Origin: Stutzerimonas azotifigens DSM 17556
Lineage (GTDB): Bacteria; Pseudomonadota; Gammaproteobacteria; Pseudomonadales; Pseudomonadaceae
Reading direction: 5' to 3'
NCBI RefSeq assembly: GCF_000425625.1
Contig: NZ_KE384409.1
Span: 215,056 to 279,055, forward strand
Length of the DNA stretch: 64,000 bases
A program made the translations under genes and the position numbers. Shown here one piece after another: positions 57,139 through 64,000 of this stretch (its first letter is position 1; each line of letters begins with the position of its first letter). Under the pieces are notes generated by a model. That model had not been told where the DNA came from. It searched no databases and saw only the letters and a program-made list of their open reading frames with translations.

Positions 57139-57966
57139 CTAGACCATGTTCAACGGTTGCTTGCGGGTCGGCGGCGGGAAGGCGTCGTCGAGTATCGCCA
57201 GCTCCTCCTCGCTCAGGCGGAGCTCGGCCGCCGCCGCGTTGGCCCGCAGGTGCTCGGCATTGGCCGCCTTCGGGATGACGATCAGCCCCGGCTGGCGCAG
57301 CTCCCAGGCCAGCGCGACCTGCGCCGGCGAGGCACCCTGGCGGCGGGCGACCTCGAGCAGCGCGGGGTGACGCAGCAGGCTGCCGCCCTCGCCCAGCGGA
57401 CAGTAGGCCATCACCGGCATGCGCCGCGCCTGGCACCAGGGCAGCAGGTCGTACTCGATGCCGCGCTCGGCCGGGTTGTAGAGCACCTGGTTGGTCGCGC
57501 AGTGTTCCACGGCGGGCAATTCCTGCATGTCGTCGACATCGAAGTTGGAGACGCCCCAGCGGCGGATCTTGCCCTGTGCCTTCAGCCGCTCGAAGGCCTC
57601 CACCGTTTCGGCGAGCGGATGCAGGCCGCGCCAGTGCAGCAGGTAGAGGTCGATGCAGTCGGTGCCGAGCCGGCGCAGGCTGCGCTCGCAGGCCTGCGGG
57701 ACACCCGCGCGGCTGGCGTTGTGCGGGTAGACCTTGCTGACGATGAAGACCCGCTCGCGGCGGTTGCGGATCGCCTCGCCCACCACCTCCTCGGCGCCGC
57801 CTTCGGCGTACATCTCGGCGGTGTCGATCAGGGCCATGCCGTGCTCGATGCCGAGCTGCAGCGCGGCGACCTCCTGCCTGCGCCGCGCCGGGTCCTCGCC
57901 CAGGTGCCAGGTGCCCTGGCCGATCACCGGGACGGGCGTGCCGTCGGCCAGTTCGAGGCGGCGCAT
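57139..57966 (-). CDS. Aldo/keto reductase
   Basis: This 275-residue NADPH-dependent TIM-barrel oxidoreductase has the catalytic tetrad in order: Asp and Tyr in LIDTAEMYAEG (near 45-55), Lys in IVSKVY (near 75) and His in YLLHWRG (near 110). GVSNFDVDDM and IVIPKAAN complete the cofactor site. The physiological aldehyde or ketone is unknown; related proteins act on methylglyoxal and other reactive carbonyls. GGAGGAA precedes the ATG at 57966. A VOC-family gene ends 1 bp upstream, so they form an operon. Confidence 0.9.
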   Translation of the reverse strand: MRRLELADGTPVPVIGQGTWHLGEDPARRRQEVAALQLGIEHGMALIDTAEMYAEGGAEEVVGEAIRNRRERVFIVSKVYPHNASRAGVPQACERSLRRLGTDCIDLYLLHWRGLHPLAETVEAFERLKAQGKIRRWGVSNFDVDDMQELPAVEHCATNQVLYNPAERGIEYDLLPWCQARRMPVMAYCPLGEGGSLLRHPALLEVARRQGASPAQVALAWELRQPGLIVIPKAANAEHLRANAAAAELRLSEEELAILDDAFPPPTRKQPLNMV

Positions 57967-57967
57967 G

Positions 57968-58420
57968 TCAGGGTTCCTCCGTTCGGTTGGGTTCGACCCA
58001 GGGATCATAGGTCCCGAAACTCCACAGGTGACCTTCCAGGTCGCGGCAGCTGAAGCCGCGGCCGCCGTAGTCCTCGTTCTTCAGCTCGACGACGATCTCC
58101 GCGCCGGCCGCCTTGGCCTGGGTGTAGAGCGCGTCGGCACTGCTGACGATCACATAGATGCTCTGCGTGGACAGGCCGCCGGCCTGGTCGGGGTGGGTCA
58201 TCAGCCGCCCGGCGGCCGAATCGCTCATCGGCCCGAGCATCAACATGCCGTTGCTGCCGAAGGTGAGCTGCGCGTGCAGGATGCCCGCCTCGCTGTCGGA
58301 ATACACCTGTTGCGGCTCGAAGCCGAAGGCCACGCGCAGCCAGTCGATGGCCTTGGGGACGTCGCGGTAGCGCAGGCAGGGAATCAGGTTGGCCTGCGTA
58401 TGCTTGCTGAGGGTCGGCAT
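57968..58420 (-). CDS. VOC (glyoxalase-fold) family protein
   Basis: This 150-residue protein resembles the glyoxalase/bleomycin-resistance superfamily in its PhnB-like branch: IPCLRYRDVPKAIDWLRVAF near 13-32, LMLGPMSDSAAGR, and the C-terminal RDLEGHLWSFGTYDPWV. It could be a metal enzyme or binding protein for a small molecule; function is not predictable. It lies first in an operon with the aldo/keto reductase (1 bp gap). The ATG at 58420 starts MPTLSKH and gives a normal length. Confidence 0.85.
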   Translation of the reverse strand: MPTLSKHTQANLIPCLRYRDVPKAIDWLRVAFGFEPQQVYSDSEAGILHAQLTFGSNGMLMLGPMSDSAAGRLMTHPDQAGGLSTQSIYVIVSSADALYTQAKAAGAEIVVELKNEDYGGRGFSCRDLEGHLWSFGTYDPWVEPNRTEEP

Positions 58421-58493
58421 GGAAGCTCCTTGTGCGAGAGACGGATGCTTCATCGTTCCGACAGCATAGGACGGCAAAAGGCTCTGCGGGAAT

Positions 58494-58660
58494 TCACCCT
58501 CATCCGGCCCTGCGGGCCACCTTCTCCCGAGGGGAGAAGGGAAAGCCGGTGGCTGCCCGTAGGAGCGAGCTTGCTCGCGAACACGGCCTGCACGGCAGCA
58601 CAGCCTGTGCCGAAACACCCCCTCTCTCCTCCGGGGAGAGGGCTGGGGTGAGGGGCCGGC
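58494..58660. repeat. REP-like repeat cluster
   Basis: The gap upstream of the VOC gene holds a CTTCTCCCGAGGGGAGAAG hairpin (about 58521-58539), a GTAGGAGCGAGCTTGCTCGCG module (about 58559-58579) and a CTCTCCTCCGGGGAGAG hairpin (about 58622-58640). The remaining sequence of 58421-58805 shows no gene. Confidence 0.7.
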
Positions 58661-58805
58661 CGCCCCGCGCCGCGCTACTGCCGCCGATCCAGAGCCATGC
58701 CTCGGTATGTCGTGGGCTGAAACGGAGCGCCGCCCGCGGCCCACCCTACGGCGCTGCCGGCCTGGGCTTCCTGCAGAAGCAGGCCATTCCCCTGGCTGGG
58801 ACGGA

Positions 58806-60428
58806 TCAGGCGCTCATGCGCGCGGTGACCTCGCCAAGCTCGCCGGACAGCCTGTGCAGGTGCGCGCTGGCGCTCTCGGTGCGTTCGACGTCGCCCTGGT
58901 TGGCACCGGCGATGGCGGTGATCTCGGTGAGGTTCTGCGAGATGTCCTCGGCCACCGCCGTCTGCTCCTCGGCCGCGGTGGCGATCTGCCGGTTCATGTC
59001 GCGGATGGATTCGACCGCCAGGGTGATGCTGTGCAGCACCTCGCTGGCCTGGGTCACCTGCTGCACGCCCTCGTCGCTGCGCGCCTGCCCGGTCTCGATG
59101 GCGCGCACCGCGGCTTCCGCGCCGCCCTGCACCGTCTCGATGATCTGGTTGATCTCGGCGATCGAGGCGCCGGTGCGCTGCGCCAGCGAGCGCACCTCGT
59201 CCGCGACCACGGCGAAACCGCGCCCGGCCTCGCCGGCGCGAGCGGCCTCGATGGCCGCGTTGAGCGCCAGCAGGTTGGTCTGCTCGGCGATGCCGCGAAT
59301 CACCTCCAGCACCTTGCCGATCCGTTCGCTGTCGCCTTCCAGGCGGCGGATGACCTCGGCGGTGCTGGCGATGTCCGCGCGCATGTCGGTGATGGTGCGC
59401 ACCGTCACCTGCATGAAGCGCTCGCCGTCCTGGGCGGAACGGTCGGCCTCGTCTGCCGCCTGCGCCGCGCTCGCCGCATGCCGTGCGACTTCCTGCGCGG
59501 TGGCGGACATCTCCTCGGTGGCAGTCGCCACCTGGTCGGTACGCTCGAACTGCTCGCGGCTGCCCTCGGCCATGCGCGTGGCGATGGCGTTCAGCTCGCC
59601 GCTGGCCTGGTCCAGCTCGGCGGTGCTGTGCTGCAGGCGGCTGAAGGTGTCGGCGAGGAAATCGCGCAGGGTATTGGCCGCCGCCGCCAGGCGGCCCAGT
59701 TCGTCCTGCCGGGTGCTGTCGACGCGCTCGCCGAAGCGTCCGCGGCTGAGCTGGGCGACGTGTTCGATCATCTGGCGAATGGGCGCGACCACCTTGTGGT
59801 CGATCAGCCAGACGGCCAGCAACGCCACCAGCACGCTGGCGACGAGCATGAGCAGGGTGCCGAACAGGTTGACGCGCTGCACCGAGGCGGCGATGACGGC
59901 CGAATCGGCTTCGGCCTGCTGGCGCAGGGTTTCCACCAGCCGGCTCATCTGCTCGCTGGCGGCGCGATCCACGCCCTTGACCGCATTGTCGCCGGCCACC
60001 GGATCGGCGCCGGCGGCGACGAAGGCATCGCGCCCCTGGCGGTAGGCGGTGCCGAGCGCGCGGTGCTCGGCCTTGAGCGTCTCGACCTGGGCATGGATGG
60101 CCGGGGCGAGCGCCGGCAGCTCGGCCAGTTCGCCGAGCGTCTGCTGCACCAGCCGCTCCTGCGCCTCGAACTGCCCCCAGTAGCGGGCCATGGCGTCGGA
60201 ATCCTTGCCGCGCAGCAGAACGTTCTTCCATTCCTGGACCTGGATCTTGAATTCCAGGTTCGCCCGGTCGATGCGCTGGACGGCCTTCAGCGGCCCGTCG
60301 ACCAGGCGCCGATAACCGTCGAGCTCTTGGGAAAGGAACTGGAACGCGGTCAGACCGATGACCAGCACCAGCAGCAGGCTGCCGCCGAGCAGGGTCAGGA
60401 TCTGGGCACGGAGGGATGTCTTGAGCAT
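58806..60428 (-). CDS. Methyl-accepting chemotaxis protein
   Basis: This 540-residue chemoreceptor has two membrane helices (about 10-32 and 192-212), a periplasmic helical bundle between them, a HAMP domain ([18 protein letters not shown] onward) and a long cytoplasmic signalling coil. The CheW/CheA-binding tip is unmistakable: [19 protein letters not shown] followed by [18 protein letters not shown]. Periplasmic ligands sensed by such four-helix domains are often small organic acids or amino acids, but this one is not assigned. It is monocistronic. Confidence 0.95.
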   Translation of the reverse strand: MLKTSLRAQILTLLGGSLLLVLVIGLTAFQFLSQELDGYRRLVDGPLKAVQRIDRANLEFKIQVQEWKNVLLRGKDSDAMARYWGQFEAQERLVQQTLGELAELPALAPAIHAQVETLKAEHRALGTAYRQGRDAFVAAGADPVAGDNAVKGVDRAASEQMSRLVETLRQQAEADSAVIAASVQRVNLFGTLLMLVASVLVALLAVWLIDHKVVAPIRQMIEHVAQLSRGRFGERVDSTRQDELGRLAAAANTLRDFLADTFSRLQHSTAELDQASGELNAIATRMAEGSREQFERTDQVATATEEMSATAQEVARHAASAAQAADEADRSAQDGERFMQVTVRTITDMRADIASTAEVIRRLEGDSERIGKVLEVIRGIAEQTNLLALNAAIEAARAGEAGRGFAVVADEVRSLAQRTGASIAEINQIIETVQGGAEAAVRAIETGQARSDEGVQQVTQASEVLHSITLAVESIRDMNRQIATAAEEQTAVAEDISQNLTEITAIAGANQGDVERTESASAHLHRLSGELGEVTARMSA

Positions 60429-60560
60429 GAATTGCCTCGAAAGAACGGGCCCTGCGCATCGGCATGCAAGCCGTGGACATCCTGTCCCATCACCTCGATG
60501 GTGCGCTGTTGCCCGCCTATCGGCCCGCCAGCGGCGTTCTTGAGCGTTTTGCGACAGATT

Positions 60561-61619
60561 TCACAAAATGTTCATTTCCGCCACCAGCACACGTACCAGT
60601 TCCGCCGCCGGCAGCCTGCGCGCCAACGGTGCGCCCTGCCCGGCCCATTCCACGGCGAAGTCGGAACTGCCGGCGGCCGATGCGGCCGAGACCAGTGCCT
60701 TGGCGGCGTCGTAGCAGATGGGATAGTCCGGCAGCGCGGGCGCCCCGGGAGCGGCGAGCGTGGTGAACAGCCGGTTGCTCATGCCGCGGGCCGGACGCCC
60801 GGAAATCGCCGCGCTGATGGTGGTGCGATGGCCGCGCGGGCCGGTCAGCGCCGCCCGGTGGTGGTCGCTGGCGGAGGACTCCGGGCAGCCGATGAAGGCC
60901 GTGCCCATCTGCACGCCCGCCGCGCCCAGCGACATCGCCGCGGCGATGCCCTGTCCGTCCATGATGCCGCCGGCGGCCAACACCGGCAGTCGCGAACGGG
61001 CGGTCAGCAGCCGCACCAGCGCCAGGGTGCCGATCCCGGCATCGCCCTGCTCCGGCTCGAACACGCCCCGGTGGCCGCCGGCCTCGATGCCCTGCGCGAC
61101 CAGCACGTCCACCCCGGCGGCCTCGGCGAGTTCGGCCTCGGCCGGCGTGGTGACGCTGGCCAGCAGGACGATGCCGGCCCGCTTCAACCTGGCGATCCAA
61201 TCCTGCGGGGGCAGGCCGAAATGAAAGCTGACCACCGCCGGCCGCAGCGCCAGCAGCAGGTCGAGCATGTCCGGGTCGTCGAGGAAACTGCGGTAGCCCT
61301 CCTTCAGCGTCGCCGGCGGCGTGGCGCCGAATTCGGCGAACAAGGGCGCGAGAAACGCCAGCCAGGCCGCCTCGCGCGCCGGGTCGGCCTCGGCCGGGCG
61401 GTGGCAGAACAGGTTGACGTTGAACGGCCGGGAGGTCAGCGAGCGGGTCTTCTCGATCATCGCCCGCACCTGCTCGACCGAGCTGGCGCCGATGCCGATC
61501 GAACCCAGCGCACCGGCATCGGAGACCGCCGCGGCCAGCGCCGGCGTGGACACGCCGACCATGGGCGCCTGGATGATCGGGTGCTCGATGCCGAGCAGGC
61601 GGGTGATGGCGTGTCGCAT
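60561..61619 (-). CDS. Nitronate monooxygenase
   Basis: This 352-residue FMN enzyme of the 2-nitropropane dioxygenase family oxidises toxic alkyl nitronates such as propionate-3-nitronate. [20 protein letters not shown] at the N terminus, GIEAGGHRG in the middle, and [19 protein letters not shown] with [11 protein letters not shown] downstream are typical FMN-site elements. The ATG at 61619 begins [10 protein letters not shown], where the family starts; a longer in-frame extension lacks homology. It is transcribed alone on the minus strand. Confidence 0.88.
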   Translation of the reverse strand: MRHAITRLLGIEHPIIQAPMVGVSTPALAAAVSDAGALGSIGIGASSVEQVRAMIEKTRSLTSRPFNVNLFCHRPAEADPAREAAWLAFLAPLFAEFGATPPATLKEGYRSFLDDPDMLDLLLALRPAVVSFHFGLPPQDWIARLKRAGIVLLASVTTPAEAELAEAAGVDVLVAQGIEAGGHRGVFEPEQGDAGIGTLALVRLLTARSRLPVLAAGGIMDGQGIAAAMSLGAAGVQMGTAFIGCPESSASDHHRAALTGPRGHRTTISAAISGRPARGMSNRLFTTLAAPGAPALPDYPICYDAAKALVSAASAAGSSDFAVEWAGQGAPLARRLPAAELVRVLVAEMNIL

Positions 61620-61856
61620 GGTCCGTCCTCGTCCGTTGGTGTCGTTGCGGCCCATGCTAACGCGGCGCCGCTATTGCACCCAGTGCGGATAGAAATCGGA
61701 TGGCGGAGCTGGCTCGGCAACGGCGGCGGCGGCGCCGAGCGGGCGCTATGCAGGCCGCATCGATGGCCAACTGATCGCGCACCGGCGACACCGCGATGGG
61801 CGCGCCGCAGCCCGAGCGGCTGCTGGAAGCCGCCGGGATCTGGGCGCCGCGGCCTG

Positions 61857-62306
61857 TCACGTCTCGTCGGGGATATCCGCCTCGACCAGCCCGGCCAGCT
61901 GCTGCAGCGACTCCTGCCAACCGAGGTAGCAGGCCTCGGGGGGAATCACGTCCGGCACGCCTTCCTGGGTGATCTTCACCTCCGTCCCGCAGGACACCGC
62001 CCTGAGGACGACCGTCGTCTGCATGTCGCCGGGCAGGTTCGGGTCGTCGAAGCGGTCGGTGTAGACGATGCGCTCGTGCGGCACCAGCTCGCGGTATTCG
62101 CCGCCGAACGAATGGCGCGTGCCGGTGGTGAAGTTGGTGAAGGACATCCGATAGCCGCCGCCCACGCGGGCATCCATTTCATGCACCTGGCCGGTGAAGC
62201 CGTTCGGCGGCAGCCATTTGGCCAAGGCGTCCGGGTCGAGGAAGGCGCGGTAGAGGCGCTCGGGCGGCGCGCGGAAGACGCGGTGAAGGTGAATGGTGCC
62301 GGGCAT
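61857..62306 (-). CDS. SRPBCC/AHSA1 family protein
   Basis: This 149-residue protein has the START-like AHSA1 fold: IHLHRVFRAPPERLYRAFLD, then ALAKWLPPNGFTGQVHEMD and a C-terminal GWQESLQQLAGLVE helix. Such proteins bind hydrophobic ligands or act as small hydrolases or co-chaperones; the function is unknown. The interval 61620-61856 downstream has no recognised gene, although it holds an open stretch (GC-rich) that I reject. The ATG at 62306 follows GGAGCC-type sequence. Confidence 0.85.
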   Translation of the reverse strand: MPGTIHLHRVFRAPPERLYRAFLDPDALAKWLPPNGFTGQVHEMDARVGGGYRMSFTNFTTGTRHSFGGEYRELVPHERIVYTDRFDDPNLPGDMQTTVVLRAVSCGTEVKITQEGVPDVIPPEACYLGWQESLQQLAGLVEADIPDET

Positions 62307-62404
62307 GGGAGGCTCCTGTCGAAGGATGGGAAGTGGCGTTATCTGGTCGTTCGGCGACTTGGGAATTCGACAGACCGGCAAGGTTCGGGCGCATGCTGGT
62401 TTGC

Positions 62405-62600
62405 CGACCCGTGCATGCGGTCGCAGGCAGAGGCTGCTCCTGCAGCGGTCGTCGCAACCACGGCAGCGCCGTGCCTTTCCCTTCTCCCTGCGGGAGAAGG
62501 TGGCCCGTTGGGCCGGATGAGGGAGAGGGGCTGTCCGGTGCTGGCCGCGGCAGCGTGCCCGTCTCGTTCGCGACCTCGCTCCTACAAGGAATGCGGCGCT
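62405..62600. repeat. REP-like repeat cluster
   Basis: Modules GGTCGCAGGCAGAGGCTGC (about 62409), CTTCTCCCTGCGGGAGAAG (about 62482-62500) and a degenerate GTTCGCGACCTCGCTCCTAC lie here, as in other gaps of the window. The last one abuts the 3' end of a truncated VOC gene, suggesting that repeat expansion or deletion removed the rest of it. Confidence 0.65.
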
Positions 62601-62699
62601 TCAGGGGCTCGCCCGCCCGACACGCAGGTCGAGCGCCGTCGTGTAGAAGCGCACGGCCCTGTCCAGGTCGTCGACGTCGATGTTCACCAGCAGGTCCAT
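62601..62699 (-). pseudogene. Truncated VOC/glyoxalase gene remnant
   Basis: A 32-codon frame starts at ATG 62699 and reads MDLLVNIDVDDLDRAVRFYT, then TALDLRVGRASP and a stop. This is the first strand and helix of a glyoxalase-family domain, which normally continues for about 100 more residues. It ends where the adjacent repeat cluster begins. Too short to be functional as a VOC protein, it is most likely a fragment left by a deletion. It lies 7 bp upstream of nothing recognisable and downstream of the MOSC gene. Confidence 0.65.
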
Positions 62700-62706
62700 G
62701 CGGGAC

Positions 62707-63246
62707 CTAGACGGGCTGCAAGGGCCGATGCGGCGCGTCGGGATAGCGCACCAGGATGGCGTCCCCCGGCCGCACGGTGCCGCCCTGGCGCACGACGCTC
62801 ATGATGCCGGCCTTGCGGACGAGATTGCCATGCGCGTCGCGATCCAGCACGGCGGCCGTCAGGCCCGGCTGGTAGCCGTCCAGCTGCGCGCAGGGGTTGC
62901 GCAGGCCGGTGACCTCGAGCCGGACCTGCGGCCCGATGGCCAGCACCGCGCCCGTCGGCAACGCCAGCAGGTCGATACCCGTAGTGGTGATGTTCTCGCC
63001 CATCGTGCCCGGGCCGACGCGGAAGCCCGCCGCCTGCAGTTGCTCGACGAGCTCGTTGTGAAGCAGATGGACCTGCCGCAGATTGGGCGCGCTGGGGTCG
63101 CGCTTTACCCGCGAACGGTGCCTCACCGTCCTGCCGCGGTGGGCGTCCCCTTCGACGCCTTCGCCCTCCACGAGTCGAATGGCCTCCACCACCTCCTTGG
63201 AGAAGCGATGATTCGCCGACTGGCTGACCGATAACACCTTGCTCAT
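62707..63246 (-). CDS. MOSC domain protein
   Basis: This 179-residue protein is a stand-alone MOSC domain (the molybdenum cofactor sulfurase C-terminal type). EGVEGDAHRG near 30-39, NLRQVHLLHNELVEQL, GENITTTGIDL and the cysteine in RNPCAQLDGY are hallmarks. Related proteins (YiiM) reduce N-hydroxylated base analogues using molybdenum cofactor. The ATG at 63246 is chosen because conserved sequence starts there (MSKVLSV); the longer frame crosses the next gene. A VOC remnant ends 8 bp downstream on the same strand. Confidence 0.85.
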   Translation of the reverse strand: MSKVLSVSQSANHRFSKEVVEAIRLVEGEGVEGDAHRGRTVRHRSRVKRDPSAPNLRQVHLLHNELVEQLQAAGFRVGPGTMGENITTTGIDLLALPTGAVLAIGPQVRLEVTGLRNPCAQLDGYQPGLTAAVLDRDAHGNLVRKAGIMSVVRQGGTVRPGDAILVRYPDAPHRPLQPV

Positions 63247-63298
63247 GTTCGCCGTTGCCCTCGCTGACGATTGTGGAAATGGAAGGGCCCGCCGTCCT

Positions 63299-63652
63299 TC
63301 ATTCGCGACCGCGAACGAAGTCGCCCATCCGGAAAACCGTTTTCTCTTGCAGGAAGCGCTCGAGGCCTTGCCTCGAATCGAAGCGCTCGACCAACCGCTC
63401 TGTATCACCCCTTTCATTCAACGAGGTTACCGAAAGCACGAAGCCGCTCTCTTCCCGGGTCACGGCAGCATGATGTTTCCGGTAGCCGCCCTCGACCGCC
63501 TGAACGATCGACGCCTTTACCACTCCGGCATCCAGCGCCTGGTCGAGCCTGCGATTGCGGACCCTCAGGCGTGTCTGCAGCTCCCAGGCCGACAACGCCG
63601 CGAAACCGGCCAGCACCAGCCTGAGCAGCAGCTTGAACTGCCACCAGGCCAT
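63299..63652 (-). CDS. Small membrane-anchored hypothetical protein
   Basis: This 117-residue protein has one N-terminal hydrophobic helix (LLLRLVLAGFAALSAWEL, about 8-25) and a soluble domain with VKASIVQAVEGGYRKHHAAV and the C-terminal LQEKTVFRMGDFVRGRE. I do not recognise a family. The ATG overlaps the stop of the upstream partial gene (ATGA), so they are coupled. Earlier in-frame starts lie inside that neighbour and are rejected. Confidence 0.55.
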   Translation of the reverse strand: MAWWQFKLLLRLVLAGFAALSAWELQTRLRVRNRRLDQALDAGVVKASIVQAVEGGYRKHHAAVTREESGFVLSVTSLNERGDTERLVERFDSRQGLERFLQEKTVFRMGDFVRGRE

Positions 63653-64000
63653 CAGCGGTCTGCGCTCCCTTCGTTCTGCGCGGCGCCCCGTCCCGTCAGC
63701 CAGCTCACCCGCTCCTCGCGTTCTTGCAGCCTGGCGTTCGAGCGATCCATGCATCTCGGCACCAGCCCCGCCAGGTCGCCTCTGCGCCGGGGCATCTCGA
63801 CATGGGCCGCCACGCGCCGGCCATCGAGGAACACCAGCACGGCGATGGCGTCGCTCATGGCGATATCCGTGTAGCGCCCGGCCTCCCAGGGGGTGCCGAG
63901 GATGGTTTCGGCGGCGGGGTCGGTGGTGTAGGGCGGCAGGACGCAGGCGCGGTCCCACGGGCCCGGTTGCAAGGCGGAGAGATCGACCGGCTGGCCGGAA
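63652..64000 (-). CDS. Hypothetical protein, partial at window edge
   Basis: This frame runs off the right end of the window, so only its C-terminal 115 or so residues are seen, beginning SGQPVDLSALQPGPWDRACV and continuing through TILGTPWEAGRYTDIAMSD, AVLVFLDGRRVAAHVEMPRR and a charged tail. I do not recognise it. A TTG within the visible part could be taken as a start, but the similarity of the residues before it to normal coding sequence makes a start outside the window more likely. It is translationally coupled to the 117-residue gene. Confidence 0.55.
   Translation of the reverse strand, partial: SGQPVDLSALQPGPWDRACVLPPYTTDPAAETILGTPWEAGRYTDIAMSDAIAVLVFLDGRRVAAHVEMPRRRGDLAGLVPRCMDRSNARLQEREERVSWLTGRGAAQNEGSADR

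Noticed and set aside
61657-61856. Remnant gene between the nitronate monooxygenase and SRPBCC genes
   Set aside because: The open frames are low complexity and I could match none to a known family.
58707-62804. Open frame of 1,365 codons on the plus strand
   Set aside because: It is antisense to the chemoreceptor, nitronate monooxygenase and SRPBCC genes, which have clear family motifs; long antisense frames are expected at this GC content.

Overview
The window is high-GC chromosomal DNA, roughly two-thirds G+C. It looks like a Pseudomonas-type gammaproteobacterium (Pseudomonadaceae, Stutzerimonas-like or an environmental Pseudomonas). The grounds are the gene set (cmoAB, a FabH-like synthase close to the one I remember from P. 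aeruginosa, LdhA, MetE/MetR, DUF1127, DUF1615 and DUF2057 proteins) and the many intergenic repeats of Pseudomonas REP type. No phage, plasmid or rRNA genes are visible. The only tRNA seen is tRNA-Sec.

Layout. 0-20 kb: an iron alcohol dehydrogenase and an MmsA-type aldehyde dehydrogenase with an IclR regulator; a chagasin-type inhibitor; cmoAB; a LysR/DUF1127 divergent pair; a porin; a FabH-like synthase; small conserved proteins; LysE and MFS exporters; LdhA. 20-22 kb: an orphan ParA-like ATPase and a CHAD protein. 22-27.4 kb, minus strand: a tightly overlapping six-gene operon encoding a stressosome-like switch (RsbR, RsbS, RsbT, a fused ATPase/SpoIIE phosphatase) and two hybrid histidine kinases, one carrying an RsbT-like domain at its N terminus. 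27.8-38.1 kb, plus strand: a selenium-formate locus with selA, selB, a decayed toxin-antitoxin pair, selC, the selenocysteine formate dehydrogenase fdnGHI (in-frame UGA and a SECIS-like hairpin) and fdhE. 38.3-45.6 kb: a MEDS sensor, two more hybrid kinases and a DUF1615 lipoprotein. 46.5-50.6 kb: metE, an ExoD protein and metR. 52.7-57.1 kb: a curli-type amyloid locus with one very long curlin, a LuxR/CsgD-like regulator and csgEFG. 57-64 kb: an aldo/keto reductase, VOC protein, chemoreceptor, nitronate monooxygenase, SRPBCC and MOSC proteins, and a partial gene at the right edge.

How they work together. SelA charges tRNA-Sec with selenocysteine, and SelB delivers it to the UGA codon of fdnG through the hairpin just after that codon. 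FdhE is expected to mature the resulting respiratory formate dehydrogenase. The Rsb operon should sense stress by partner switching; no sigma factor lies nearby, so its output probably runs through the two receiver domains. The curli genes give a secretion pore (CsgG), its adaptors (CsgE, CsgF), a regulator and one fibre subunit.

Intergenic DNA is unusually rich in repeats: two or three MITE-like elements with inverted ends, and three tandem arrays (periods of about 206, 262 and 114 bp) built from a few shared hairpin modules.
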